A stretch of 64,000 nt of DNA from Desulfosporosinus sp. (lineage in GTDB: Bacteria > Bacillota > Desulfitobacteriia > Desulfitobacteriales > Desulfitobacteriaceae), in the NCBI GenBank assembly GCA_003513495.1, contig DOPM01000022.1:62001-126000 (forward strand). Reading direction: 5' to 3'. Both the position numbers and the translations under genes were made by a program. Of the stretch, positions 23,794 to 32,964 are shown piece after piece (position 1 is the stretch's first letter; the number at the start of each line of letters is the position of its first letter). The notes under the pieces were generated by a model, which saw nothing but the letters and a program-made list of their open reading frames with translations, was not told the origin of the DNA and did not search any database.

Positions 23794-25566
23794 ATGGAAT
23801 TAGAATTACGCGGAGGCGGTTTTTTACTCGCTGAAGTTTCTCCTGATCAAGTATACGTACGAGAGGAATTAAATGAAGACCATAAGCAACTTAAGCGTAT
23901 GGCTCATAATTTTATGTCCAAAGAAGTTGCTCCAAAGATAGAGGAAATGGAAGAGCAACAAGAAGGCGTTGTTCGTGAATTTATGCGCCAAGCTGGAGAA
24001 TTGGGGTTACTAGGGTTAGAAGTCCCTGAAGAATTTGAAGGTCTAGCTATGGATAAGGCTTCCACAGTAGTGGTAGGTGAAGAAGTTCCTCGGGGAGGGT
24101 CATTTGCAGTTGCCTATGCAGCGCATACTGGGATTGGAACCTTACCCATTGTCTACTTTGGCACACCTGAGCAAAAGGCAAAATATCTGCCGGGACTTGC
24201 TAACGGTACTAAAGTTGCAGCCTATTGCTTAACTGAACCTGGTTCGGGATCGGATGCTTTAGGCGCGAAATCCACCGCTGTTTTAAATGCAGAGGGAACC
24301 CATTATATCCTCAATGGTACTAAACAATTTATCACCAATGCGGGATTTGCTGATGTTTTCCTCGTCTATGCTAAGGTAGACGGAAAAATGACCAATTTCA
24401 TCGTCGAACGGGAAACACCGGGACTATCTTTTGGACCAGAAGAACAGAAAATGGGAATTAAAGGTTCTTCAACCCGTCAAGTAATCTTGGAAGATGTAAT
24501 GGTTCCTGTAGAAAACGTGGTCGGTGAACTGGGGCGTGGACACGTTGTGGCGTTCAATATCTTGAATGTCGGCCGCTTTAAATTGGCAGCTGGGGCTATC
24601 GGTAGTGTGCAGGTGGTCCTGGAGACTGCTTTGAAGTATGCTTCCGAACGTAAACAATTCGGAGAAGCACTCAATACCTTTGGGGCAATTCAACATAAGA
24701 TTGCAGAAATAGCCACCAAGACCTATATGGCTGAGAGTGTGGTTTATCGTACTGCCGGTCTTATGGAGACTGGATTCCATGGTCTCGATCTAACGGGAGA
24801 CTGCCGTAAAGAGGCTGGAAAGGCTTTAGAGGAGTATGCGATTGAGTGTTCCCTCAACAAAGTCTATGCTTCCGAAGTTTTGGATTTCGCCGTGGATGAA
24901 GGGGTTCAGATTCATGGCGGTTATGGCTTTATCAAGGAATATCCTATTGAGCGTATGTATCGTGACTCTCGTATTAATCGACTTTTTGAAGGAACAAATG
25001 AAATTAACCGTCTGCTTGTTCCAGGAACACTCTTGAAGCGAGCTATGACAGGTGAACTTCCTTTACTTCAGGCAGCCCAAGCCGTTAGTAAAGATCTGGT
25101 TTCAGCTGGAATGGGTAATAGTGCAGAAGGATTAGAAGCACTTAACCAAATGACCCAGAAGGCTAAGAAACTATGCTTAATGGCTGCAGGGCTGGCAGCG
25201 CAAAACCTGGGTATGGCTTTGAAGGACAACCAATTTATTCTAACGGGAATGGCTGAGATGGTCCTCCAAGTCTACGCTATGGAAAGTGGAGTTTTACGTG
25301 CTCAGAAAGTTCAAAACTTGGATGTTTCTGAAGAGCATAAAGCCTTTGTCGAAAAGGCTGCAACTCTTGGTGCTTACGCAGCATTTAATATTCTTGAGCA
25401 ACAGGCAAAGGAAGTTCTTTGTGCTGTCGAGAAAGGGGATTCCCTCAACACTGTACTGGCTGGAATGCGTAAGCTTGTTCGACGTCCCAACGTGGATATG
25501 ATCGGAATGCGACAAGAAATTGCTAAATATATTATTGAAAAAGAAGGATATCCCAGCAATTACTAA
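23794..25566 (+). CDS. fadE: Acyl-CoA dehydrogenase (FadE-type)
   Basis: The 590-aa protein has the acyl-CoA dehydrogenase fold: N-terminal helices, CLTEPGSGSDALGAKSTAV (FAD/substrate region, ~155), GIKGSSTRQV, RKQFGEAL, and the catalytic Glu segment RLFEGTNEINRLLVPG (~405), plus a C-terminal helical extension as in B. subtilis FadE (594 aa). It catalyses the first oxidation of beta-oxidation, passing electrons to ETF. AGAGGAGG precedes ATG 23794; the frame extends upstream through repeats without an RBS. No etfAB is adjacent. Confidence 0.95.
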   Translation: MELELRGGGFLLAEVSPDQVYVREELNEDHKQLKRMAHNFMSKEVAPKIEEMEEQQEGVVREFMRQAGELGLLGLEVPEEFEGLAMDKASTVVVGEEVPRGGSFAVAYAAHTGIGTLPIVYFGTPEQKAKYLPGLANGTKVAAYCLTEPGSGSDALGAKSTAVLNAEGTHYILNGTKQFITNAGFADVFLVYAKVDGKMTNFIVERETPGLSFGPEEQKMGIKGSSTRQVILEDVMVPVENVVGELGRGHVVAFNILNVGRFKLAAGAIGSVQVVLETALKYASERKQFGEALNTFGAIQHKIAEIATKTYMAESVVYRTAGLMETGFHGLDLTGDCRKEAGKALEEYAIECSLNKVYASEVLDFAVDEGVQIHGGYGFIKEYPIERMYRDSRINRLFEGTNEINRLLVPGTLLKRAMTGELPLLQAAQAVSKDLVSAGMGNSAEGLEALNQMTQKAKKLCLMAAGLAAQNLGMALKDNQFILTGMAEMVLQVYAMESGVLRAQKVQNLDVSEEHKAFVEKAATLGAYAAFNILEQQAKEVLCAVEKGDSLNTVLAGMRKLVRRPNVDMIGMRQEIAKYIIEKEGYPSNY

Positions 25567-25594
25567 AAAGATAATACAATAACAATTATGATAT

Positions 25595-25634
25595 AACAAA
25601 AGGCCATCGTCTTATTAGGACATGGCCTTTTGTT
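25595..25634 (+). terminator. Terminator of the fad operon
   Basis: AACAAAAGGCCAT (25595-25607) pairs perfectly with ATGGCCTTTTGTT (25622-25634). The T-rich 3' arm serves as the tail. Confidence 0.8.
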
Positions 25635-25667
25635 GAAAACCTATTTTCAGTTTTTTGTGTCAATTAA

Positions 25668-25823
25668 TTATCGTTCAATTACTGCTTCCGTGCATTTATC
25701 GCAAAGCACGGATATAGTTTCTCCATTTTCTTGACCCGAATAGAATAGCGTCTTGTGGCAACGCTCGCAAATGACTCGGTATTGATAAGGGTTATCTTTT
25801 ACGGATGTTTGGGTGTTATTCAT
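25668..25823 (-). CDS. Small zinc-ribbon protein, 51 aa
   Basis: From ATG 25823 to TAA 25668 it encodes a 51-residue protein with two CxxC knuckles, ICERCHK and VLCDKCTEA, spaced 20 residues apart, as in zinc ribbons. The RBS CAGGAGG lies 7 bases before the ATG. It resembles small zinc-ribbon proteins common in Clostridia. Function unknown; possibly binds nucleic acid or protein. Confidence 0.75.
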   Translation of the reverse strand: MNNTQTSVKDNPYQYRVICERCHKTLFYSGQENGETISVLCDKCTEAVIER

Positions 25824-25970
25824 TGATATCCTCCTGACTGACACTAAACTGTTAGTACTAGAACTTGTGCATTTAGATTATTGAATCATTTTTTGCCTTA
25901 CTATTCAATTGTACTTTATTATACAGATAAAAGTAATAAATAATCATTGATTATGGAGGTAATCTTTAAA

Positions 25971-26873
25971 ATGACAGACATAAAAGAAGTATCAGATAAT
26001 GTTTTTATGTTAAAAATTCCTTTATCTTTCAATGTGGATGCTGTAAATCTATACCTGTTCGCAGGGGAAGTACCCACGTTGTTAGATGCAGGAACTAATA
26101 CACCAGAAGTAATTGAGGCTGTTCGTGAAGGTATGAAAAAGGTAGGGATTAAAAAACTAGAGCAGATCCTGGTTACTCATTGGCATGTTGACCATGCGGG
26201 AGCAGCAAAAACTTTTGCCCAAGAAGGAGCACGAATAGTTGTAGGTACTCGGGATTACCAAGAATGGACGAGTTTTGTACAGGGACAAGCCTTCAATCGT
26301 CTTAATGAATGGGCAACTCAGGAATGGGGAGTTCCAGAAATGGAAATACCGGGGATGCTGAAGATTTCAAAAAGACTACAATACTTAACAGCCTTACCCG
26401 ATCAAGTAACATTCATCCAACCCGACGAAACTATCATGGCGGGTAATAAATTGTTGCGTTCGATTGCTACACCGGGCCATACAGCTGGACATATGTCGTT
26501 TTATAATGAGAAAGATTCGATACTATTTTCAGGAGACATGCTTCTTCCTGATGAGATTCCCTATCCTGGGATCTGGCAGGAAAAGGGCAATGTGGTTAGC
26601 GGTTTGCCTAGCTATCTGGAAAGTCTAAAAAGGATCGAAGCCCTTCGCACTCATACTTATTTACCGGGGCATGGATCAGATAGTGATAACTTAGTTGCAC
26701 GTTGTCAAGAAATTAGAGAGCAATTGTACCAACAAATTAACGAATACCATCCAGCTGAGACAGTATATTTAACTGCCTCAAACTTTGGCAAACAGAAGAT
26801 TCATCCAGGGCTTCTTTTCGTACAATTACATTATGTTTATGGGTGGGAGCAACTAAAAAAACAGGCAGTATAA
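25971..26873 (+). CDS. MBL-fold metallo-hydrolase
   Basis: The 300-aa protein has the metallo-beta-lactamase metal motif THWHVDHAGA (HxHxDH), the following metal ligands in TPGHTAGHMSF and FSGDMLLPD, and LPGHGS. These fit a zinc-dependent hydrolase of the glyoxalase II or lactonase-like group. Substrate is not identifiable. ATG 25971 has RBS TATGGAGG; an upstream TTG at 25947 overlaps that RBS. The gene lies after the fad operon and before three chemoreceptors without evident functional linkage. Confidence 0.85.
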   Translation: MTDIKEVSDNVFMLKIPLSFNVDAVNLYLFAGEVPTLLDAGTNTPEVIEAVREGMKKVGIKKLEQILVTHWHVDHAGAAKTFAQEGARIVVGTRDYQEWTSFVQGQAFNRLNEWATQEWGVPEMEIPGMLKISKRLQYLTALPDQVTFIQPDETIMAGNKLLRSIATPGHTAGHMSFYNEKDSILFSGDMLLPDEIPYPGIWQEKGNVVSGLPSYLESLKRIEALRTHTYLPGHGSDSDNLVARCQEIREQLYQQINEYHPAETVYLTASNFGKQKIHPGLLFVQLHYVYGWEQLKKQAV

Positions 26874-26884
26874 TAAGCAATTGC

Positions 26885-26918
26885 ATTTCAGACTAATTAT
26901 TAATAATTAGTCTGAAAT
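26885..26918. repeat. 34-bp perfect palindrome
   Basis: The two 17-base halves, starting ATTTCAGACTAATTATT, are exact reverse complements with no spacer. It lies 12 bases after the MBL stop and 21 before the first chemoreceptor ATG. It has no T-run, so it may be a weak terminator, an mRNA-stability element or a protein-binding site in the chemoreceptor leader. Confidence 0.8.
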
Positions 26919-26939
26919 AAATATGAGGAGCGGACAAAA

Positions 26940-28250
26940 ATGAGAGGTAGCAAAGGAAAACCTAATAAGGGAGAGCAGAAGGTAAGTTTGGGCAAGTATC
27001 TTAGCAAAAACTTAGGAATAGGCGTTCCAGTGGTTTCCTCGGTTGGATTGGCTCTTGCTTTATTAATTGATCTAAGTAGGCCTCAAACCTTATCTTTGTT
27101 TTTGTATTTTCTTTTTTTTGGAGCAGCCATAGGAGCTCTTGTTTCCCTAAAGAACTACTATTCTCTATTGAAGCCAATCTATGAGATGGAGAAGGGGATT
27201 ATCTTGGTTGCTCAAGGAGATTTAACCCAAGAAATTAATATTAACAAAAAAAGCGATTTAGCGGATATAGGTCGAGTATTTAACCAGATGGTGAAGAACT
27301 TCAATATAATTATTCATAAGATTGGAGAGATGGCAAACCTATGGGTTACTTCGTCTGAAGAATTATCCGCTAGCTCTCAAGAAGTGACTGCAACGAATAG
27401 CGATGTTGCCAGTAATACAAGTAAAATGGCTGAGGAAGTTCATAATCAAGTACGAACGCTAGAACAAATGAGAACTATGGTAACCGAACTTGAAAATGCG
27501 TCTCGTATGATAGCACAAAGAGCAAAGTCAGTTTCTAAAGAAGCTGTGACATCTGAAAGACATTCGGAGGCAGGATTAGCGAAGCTCTCCGAAATAGTGA
27601 CTACTATGGAGGAGACAAACCAGTCCGTAAACAATTCTGTTAGGACTATCGAAGATCTAGCGGATCAATCAAATCGTATCGGATTAATCGCTGAGACAAT
27701 TGCCCAAGTGGCAAACCAAACAGATCTATTGGCACTGAACGCTGCAATAGAAGCTGCTCGGGCCGGGAACCATGGGAGGGGGTTTGCGGTAGTTGCAGAT
27801 GAAATCCGCAAACTCGCAGAGGATGTAGCTTCTTCAACACGTGAAGTAACGAGAATTACTACTCTTATTCAACATAGGGTAGATTATGCGGTTAAAGGCA
27901 TGATGCAAACAGATTCGAGTGTAAAAATTAGTGTTGCCTCAATACAGGAGGCTCAGAAGGCTTTAGAGATCATCACACATTCAACAAAAGAAGTTTCGGC
28001 AAATATTTCAGATATTGCTTCATCTAGTGAGCAAACACTAGAAAGTATGGAGGAAATGAAGAAGCATGTAAATAGGTTTGTCCTTGTTTCACAAGCTACA
28101 GAAGCAACAGTAGAGGCAATTGAAGACTCGACCACTGAAGTTGCCTCAACCATGCAAAATGTTGCGTCAGAAGCCCAATCGCTAGCCCAAAATGCGAGTC
28201 AAATTCAACAAGAATTAAAACGGTTTAAAGTTCTCAAAGCGATTCTCTAA
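26940..28250 (+). CDS. Methyl-accepting chemotaxis protein (no periplasmic domain), paralogue 1
   Basis: The 436-aa receptor has two transmembrane helices (about residues 27-46 and 52-72) joined by only a few residues, then a HAMP domain (about 74-128, KPIYEMEKGIILVAQGDLTQ) and a cytoplasmic signalling domain with the conserved hairpin tip IAQVANQTDLLALNAAIEAA and AVVADEIRKLAE. With no extracellular domain, it must sense membrane state, an intracellular cue or a partner. RBS GAGGAG precedes the ATG. It is followed at 20 bases by paralogue 2. Confidence 0.93.
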   Translation: MRGSKGKPNKGEQKVSLGKYLSKNLGIGVPVVSSVGLALALLIDLSRPQTLSLFLYFLFFGAAIGALVSLKNYYSLLKPIYEMEKGIILVAQGDLTQEININKKSDLADIGRVFNQMVKNFNIIIHKIGEMANLWVTSSEELSASSQEVTATNSDVASNTSKMAEEVHNQVRTLEQMRTMVTELENASRMIAQRAKSVSKEAVTSERHSEAGLAKLSEIVTTMEETNQSVNNSVRTIEDLADQSNRIGLIAETIAQVANQTDLLALNAAIEAARAGNHGRGFAVVADEIRKLAEDVASSTREVTRITTLIQHRVDYAVKGMMQTDSSVKISVASIQEAQKALEIITHSTKEVSANISDIASSSEQTLESMEEMKKHVNRFVLVSQATEATVEAIEDSTTEVASTMQNVASEAQSLAQNASQIQQELKRFKVLKAIL

Positions 28251-28270
28251 AGGAAGGAGGATGAGGCTTA

Positions 28271-29566
28271 ATGTATGGTAGTGAGGAATACCCTAAAAAG
28301 GGAAAGCAGGATATCGGTTTAGGAAAGTATCTGGGCAAAAATTTGGGTATTGCTGTTCCTATGCTTAGCGTTATGGGTCTAGTAATAGCTTATTTTATGA
28401 AACTTAACTGGTCAAAATCTCTTGTAGTTTTTCTAGGCTTTGTACTATCAGCGACATTCATCGGATTTATTATAATGATAAAAAATTATTACTTAATTTT
28501 TAAGCCCATTTATGCCATGCAACAAGGAATTCGTTTGGTATCAGAAGGAGATTTAACTCAACGAATTGACACAGCAAAAAAACGTGATATTGCCGAGTTA
28601 GGGCGGGCGTTTAACCATATGATTATTAACTTTAACGAAATCATACATAACATTGGTGATATGGCAAACTCTTGGGTTGTTTCGTCAGAAGAATTATCAG
28701 CAAGCTCCGAAGAAGTAACCACAACGAATAACCGCATTGCCAAGTCTACAAGCCAAATGGCCTTAGATACGAGAGAGCAAGTACAAACCTTAAAACAGAT
28801 GGAAACAATGGTCGCTGAATTGGAAAGTGCTGCTCAAATGATTGCCCAAAATGCCATGGCCGTTTCCGAAGAGGCTGTTAAATCTGAAAGAAATTCGGAA
28901 GATGGACTCGTCAAACTCTCAGTTATTGTTTCAACAATGGAAGAGACGAATAAAGCTGTATATAAATCTGCGCGAACCATTGAGGAACTAGCCGAACAAT
29001 CTAATCATATTGGTTCTATCACCGAAACAATTGCTCAAGTAGCACAACAAACGAACCTTTTAGCACTGAATGCAGCAATTGAAGCAGCTCGTGCTGGGGA
29101 ACATGGGAAAGGTTTTGCCGTGGTTGCTGACGAGATTCGCAAACTCGCAGAGAATGTAGCTACTTCTACAAGGGAAGTTACAGAAATTACGACTCTTATC
29201 CAACAGAGTGTTAATTATGCAGTTAAAGGAATGATGCAAACAGATTTAAAGGTTAAGGATAGTGTTGCTTCAATCCGTGAAGCACAAGAAACTCTTTCAG
29301 TTATTACTTCTTCAACAAAAGAGGTGTCAGTTAACATTTCAGATATTGCCTCTTTTATTGAACAAACTCTTGGAAGTATGAAAGAAATGACGAACTATGT
29401 AAATACAGTTATTCAAGTTTCTGAGGAAGCAGCTATCACGGCAGAATCTATTGAGCAAGCAACTTTTGAAGTGACTGCAACTATGCAAGTAGTAGCGTTA
29501 GAGGCCCAGTCTCTAGCGAAAAATGCCAATCAACTTCTGAAAGAAATTGAACGTTTTAAGGTATAA
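28271..29566 (+). CDS. Methyl-accepting chemotaxis protein (no periplasmic domain), paralogue 2
   Basis: The 431-aa protein shares full-length organisation with its neighbours: GKYLGKNLGIAVPMLSVMGL (TM1), a minimal loop, TM2, HAMP (GIRLVSEGDLTQRI) and the signalling tip AQVAQQTNLLALNAAIEAA. RBS AAGGAGG lies upstream. It is probably co-transcribed with paralogue 1. The tandem copies differ most in the HAMP-proximal and C-terminal adaptation segments, so they may signal to the same array with different inputs. Confidence 0.93.
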   Translation: MYGSEEYPKKGKQDIGLGKYLGKNLGIAVPMLSVMGLVIAYFMKLNWSKSLVVFLGFVLSATFIGFIIMIKNYYLIFKPIYAMQQGIRLVSEGDLTQRIDTAKKRDIAELGRAFNHMIINFNEIIHNIGDMANSWVVSSEELSASSEEVTTTNNRIAKSTSQMALDTREQVQTLKQMETMVAELESAAQMIAQNAMAVSEEAVKSERNSEDGLVKLSVIVSTMEETNKAVYKSARTIEELAEQSNHIGSITETIAQVAQQTNLLALNAAIEAARAGEHGKGFAVVADEIRKLAENVATSTREVTEITTLIQQSVNYAVKGMMQTDLKVKDSVASIREAQETLSVITSSTKEVSVNISDIASFIEQTLGSMKEMTNYVNTVIQVSEEAAITAESIEQATFEVTATMQVVALEAQSLAKNANQLLKEIERFKV

Positions 29567-29722
29567 ACGATACCCTTCGTGTTCACAAAGAGGTTTAAAA
29601 TAATAGCAGAAGAGTACTTTAATATTTGAGGATAGTGAACATTAATTGATTAAATTATCATAATATTCAAAACCGGGTTATTATCGTATAGCCACTTTTG
29701 GGATAAAACGGGAGGGGATTCA

Positions 29723-31015
29723 GTGGAAGGCACATATGAAAAAAAGGAAAACAAGAAGCATACAATCAGTTTGGTCAAGTACATTGGTCAAACATTAATT
29801 ACGGTGGTTCCTATGGTATCTATAATGGGACTAGTGATAGCTTATATTATGAAACTTGATCGGTCAAATTCAATAAAAATACTATTTATGTTTGTATTAT
29901 CTGGCATTCTCATAGGGGTTTTTGCTTCTTTAAAAAATTACATCCGATTTCTTAAGCCTATATATATAATGCAGCAAAAGATTGTTCAGGTCGCGCAAGG
30001 GGATCTAACACAAAGAATCAGTGTTTCCCAAAATAGCGTTGTTGAATTAGGGCAAGCCTTTAACGATATGATGGATAACTTCGGAGGTATTATTTATAAG
30101 TTGCGCGAGATGGCAAAGGCTTGGGCTGTTTCCTCGGAGGAATTATCAGCAAGCTCTGAAGAGGTTACTGCGACGAACCTCAATGTCGTTGATTTTACGA
30201 CTCAAATGGCCTCAGAGGCTCGGGAACAAGCAAGAACACAACAGCAAATGCAAGTAATGGTATCGGAGCTCGAAAATGCTGCTCAAATGATCGCCGAAAG
30301 GGCTACGTCTGTTTCCCATGAGGCCGTAAAATCGGAAAAGCATTCTGAAGATGGATTATCTAAGCTTTCGGTTATCGTCGCTACAATGGAAGAGACGAAT
30401 AGATCGGTGAACAATTCTGTGCGGACCATAGAGGAACTAGCTGAACAATCAAATCGCATTGGTTCGATCACGGAAACAATAGCTCAAGTGGCACGGCAAA
30501 CCAATCTTTTGGCACTAAATGCGGCGATAGAAGCAGCAAGAGCGGGGGAACAAGGAAAGGGCTTTGCCGTTGTTGCTGACGAAATACGTAAACTCGCAGA
30601 GAATGTAGCTTCTTCAACACGGGAAGTTACGGATATTACGTCACTTATTCAACAGAGTATTAGTTCGGCAGTAGAAGGAATGATGAAGACAGATTCTAAA
30701 GTAAAAGAGAGTGTCATTTCCATACATGATGCACAAGAGACATTAGCTATTATTGCGAATTCGACGAAAGATGTATCTATTAATATTTCCGATATTGCTG
30801 CCTCAAGCGAGCAAATGCTTGGAAGTATGGAGGAAATGAATCTTTATGTCGATAGGGTAAAACAAGTTTCTGAAGAAGCTGTACAAAAGGCAGAACATAT
30901 TGAGGAGTCTACTACTGAAGTATCTGCAACGATGCAAATTGTAGCTGCAACTGCCCAATCTCTGGCTCAAAACGCAAGCCAGATTAAAGATGTAGTCGAA
31001 CAATTTAAGGTATAG
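29723..31015 (+). CDS. Methyl-accepting chemotaxis protein (no periplasmic domain), paralogue 3
   Basis: The 430-aa protein has the same layout: cytoplasmic N-terminus, two close TM helices (about 28-47 and 53-72), HAMP (KIVQVAQGDLTQRIS) and signalling domain (AQVARQTNLLALNAAIEAA). Start GTG 29723 has RBS GGGAGGGG. A 156-base gap separates it from paralogue 2, so it may have its own promoter. No cheA/cheW or flagellar genes are in the window. Confidence 0.93.
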   Translation: MEGTYEKKENKKHTISLVKYIGQTLITVVPMVSIMGLVIAYIMKLDRSNSIKILFMFVLSGILIGVFASLKNYIRFLKPIYIMQQKIVQVAQGDLTQRISVSQNSVVELGQAFNDMMDNFGGIIYKLREMAKAWAVSSEELSASSEEVTATNLNVVDFTTQMASEAREQARTQQQMQVMVSELENAAQMIAERATSVSHEAVKSEKHSEDGLSKLSVIVATMEETNRSVNNSVRTIEELAEQSNRIGSITETIAQVARQTNLLALNAAIEAARAGEQGKGFAVVADEIRKLAENVASSTREVTDITSLIQQSISSAVEGMMKTDSKVKESVISIHDAQETLAIIANSTKDVSINISDIAASSEQMLGSMEEMNLYVDRVKQVSEEAVQKAEHIEESTTEVSATMQIVAATAQSLAQNASQIKDVVEQFKV

Positions 31016-31037
31016 GCACATGTGATTGAATACTACA

Positions 31038-31054
31038 TGTATGAGAAACGTACA
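31038..31054 (+). promoter_or_regulatory. Putative upstream activator site for the sigma-54 activator (site 1)
   Basis: TGTATGAGAAACGTACA is an imperfect dyad (TGTRYG-N5-CGYACA). Its centre is about 86 bases before the -24 element at 31131. The same pattern occurs before the second -24/-12 promoter. Confidence 0.55.
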
Positions 31055-31130
31055 CAGAGCCCGATGGAGATAAAACAGAATTTACTGCTACTTAGTTGTT
31101 AAACCGCAATTTTAGAGGAATATCCCTACT

Positions 31131-31146
31131 TGGCATATATTTTGCA
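31131..31146 (+). promoter_or_regulatory. Sigma-54 (-24/-12) promoter 1
   Basis: TGGCATATATTTTGCA has GG and GC separated by exactly 10 bases and matches TGGCAY-N5-TTGCA. It lies 38 bases before the first ATG of the Fe-S/MaoC operon. Confidence 0.85.
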
Positions 31147-31184
31147 AATAGATTATAGATGAATTGCAAAGGAGGAATCTCGGT

Positions 31185-32018
31185 ATGTGTTGGGTATGTG
31201 AAAAATATGGTAATGGTCAGAAATGGTATCTCAACCCTGAGAACTATGCTCGACGACTTTATAAAGTGCGTAAGGAAGGTCAGGAATCAAAGGGTGCTGA
31301 TGCAGACCCACAGGCAGCAGGTATGGGAGCGGGTGTGGTAGCTGAGCTAGTTAAAGCCCGAATCAGCGGGGATCTTGAATGGGAAGCGGAAATAAAACGA
31401 GAAGCCTTGGAACATGCCTATCAAACTCACTTTGGGCAAGTTGTTACGTTGGATGAATACTTAGACATCCTAGATATTGCCTATCCTCTAGCAAAAATGA
31501 CCTGCGGATGCCGTCGGGTGCAGAGGGGTATGCCTGATGAAGAGAATTTTACGTGTATGGGCATAGGACCGGGTATGTACAAATGGGAACGCTGGCCAGA
31601 GACCTATCGCGGCGGAGTAGAATTTATCACCCCAGAAGAGGCCAAGCAGTGGGCTTTAATGAACCACAAAGAGGGTCGAGTTCAGACTGTTGATGTGTTT
31701 GGTACGCCGTACATAGGAGGATTATGTCAGTGCGAGTATCCAGGGTGTGTTGCAGTTCGTAACAGGATTGACTATGATTTTAAATTCCTGTTGAAAGGGC
31801 ATACGGTTGCAAAAGTCGATCGCGAAAAGTGTACTGGATGCAAAAGCTGTTTAGGCCGTTGCCAGTTCAAGGCTCTTAACCTAGAAGTTTACACTAACAA
31901 GGCTTATGTTGATATGGATCAGTGTTTTGGCTGCGGATTATGTTTGACGGCTTGTCCGACTGGAGCTATCGAATTATTCGATAGGGAAAGTATGCCTGGA
32001 CTAGCAGAGAACTGGTAA
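31185..32018 (+). CDS. Fe-S protein with N-terminal CxxC domain and C-terminal 2x[4Fe-4S] ferredoxin
   Basis: The 277-aa protein starts MCWVCEKYGNGQKWYLNPENYARRLYKV, a domain I do not recognise beyond its CxxC. It has a middle region with MTCGCRR and GGLCQCEYPGC, and ends in a bacterial ferredoxin domain (CTGCKSCLGRCQF, CFGCGLCLTACPTGAI). It carries at least 14 cysteines in cluster-like spacing. It probably transfers electrons, or is a scaffold, for the enzymes of this sigma-54 operon. ATG 31185 has RBS AAAGGAGG; the frame extends to 31164 through that RBS. Confidence 0.8.
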   Translation: MCWVCEKYGNGQKWYLNPENYARRLYKVRKEGQESKGADADPQAAGMGAGVVAELVKARISGDLEWEAEIKREALEHAYQTHFGQVVTLDEYLDILDIAYPLAKMTCGCRRVQRGMPDEENFTCMGIGPGMYKWERWPETYRGGVEFITPEEAKQWALMNHKEGRVQTVDVFGTPYIGGLCQCEYPGCVAVRNRIDYDFKFLLKGHTVAKVDREKCTGCKSCLGRCQFKALNLEVYTNKAYVDMDQCFGCGLCLTACPTGAIELFDRESMPGLAENW

Positions 32019-32032
32019 GGGGGGATTGAAAA

Positions 32033-32353
32033 ATGCTTGCACAAATTAACATTGACTATAATTTATGTAAGGATCCATTAGGATGTCGCCAATGTTTAAG
32101 TGTGTGCCCATCCGTGGTTTTTGTATGTGGTCCCACAAAGGTATGGAAAGGGCGAGAAACTGATCCTAGTGAATACAAGATTATAGGGCGTTATTTTGAT
32201 AAATGTTCCGGTTGTGGCGATTGTGTTAAGAATTGTCCTACGGGTGCAATATACTTGGAATTCTTACCGCGTGAGCAGTTAGCCCAGAAATTTAGAGAAG
32301 AACGGGCAACCCAACTTAGAGAGCGTAATGGAATGATAGAAAAGGAGAGTTAA
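32033..32353 (+). CDS. 2x[4Fe-4S] ferredoxin-like protein
   Basis: The 106-aa protein has two cluster motifs: CKDPLGCRQCLSVCP, with an insertion between the first two cysteines, and CSGCGDCVKNCPTGAIYL, followed by a charged helical tail. It is likely an electron carrier for an oxidoreductase of the same operon. It starts 14 bases after the previous gene with RBS AAGGGGGG. It is not a plain clostridial ferredoxin (which is about 55 aa), because of the ~40-residue insertion between motifs. Confidence 0.85.
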   Translation: MLAQINIDYNLCKDPLGCRQCLSVCPSVVFVCGPTKVWKGRETDPSEYKIIGRYFDKCSGCGDCVKNCPTGAIYLEFLPREQLAQKFREERATQLRERNGMIEKES

Positions 32354-32355
32354 GT

Positions 32356-32949
32356 ATGACGTTGGATTTTAAGGTCTTGCAAAAAGTCAAAGGCAATCCC
32401 AGCGCGGAGGTTGCACCTGGCCGACGATTAAAATCAGTCCCCGACCAAGATTATGTGTATGATCTGCCCAAGGAACTAATCTACAAAGTCCAACAGGAAT
32501 TTCCGATAGATCATTTGATTGACTCGACTGAAAAGACAAATGAGGGTTTTTTGGCTGAAAAGGGTAGAACGTTTATGGATCTTTTGATAAAGGAAGCAGA
32601 TTCAAAGGAATTCATGGATAGAACAGGTGAGATGATTGAACAGGTAGCCCAGCAAACAGGGATTCGGTTCCCTCACGTCCTAGAAAGGTACATTGAACTT
32701 GGGATACTGTCTCTACGTCCAAGGGATGCTTGGACGGTTACGGAGGCGACTACAAAAGCTTTAAAGGTTCGAAGCTTTAACTGCAGTTTAAGTAAGTTTT
32801 TGGCTGATCAAGGAATAAAGGATTGTCAGGTTTTTTGTTTGGCAGCTAATGAGGTCGCTGCCCAAAAAGCTGGAACCAAGGTGAATATAACTTATAGTAA
32901 AGATGCAACGGGCAGTGGGCTATGTGAACTTGCTTTTTGCCCTCAATAA
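32356..32949 (+). CDS. Uncharacterised protein, 197 aa, possibly ATC-hydrolase-like C-terminus
   Basis: I do not recognise this with certainty. The N-terminal half is charged and mostly helical. The C-terminal half has SFNCSLSKFLADQGIKDCQV FCLAANE followed by GSGLCELAF, a Cys arrangement loosely like the C-terminal region of L-2-amino-thiazoline-4-carboxylate hydrolase family proteins (PF14196). This is only a pattern resemblance. It starts 2 bases after the ferredoxin stop, has RBS AAAGGAG, and is embedded in the sigma-54 operon, so it probably serves the same pathway. Confidence 0.65.
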   Translation: MTLDFKVLQKVKGNPSAEVAPGRRLKSVPDQDYVYDLPKELIYKVQQEFPIDHLIDSTEKTNEGFLAEKGRTFMDLLIKEADSKEFMDRTGEMIEQVAQQTGIRFPHVLERYIELGILSLRPRDAWTVTEATTKALKVRSFNCSLSKFLADQGIKDCQVFCLAANEVAAQKAGTKVNITYSKDATGSGLCELAFCPQ

Positions 32950-32964
32950 GGAGGATAAGTTGCT

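Noticed and set aside
22900..23795. Antisense open frames across the fadA end and the repeat spacer
   Set aside because: They run through thiolase coding DNA and repeats with no RBS or domain.
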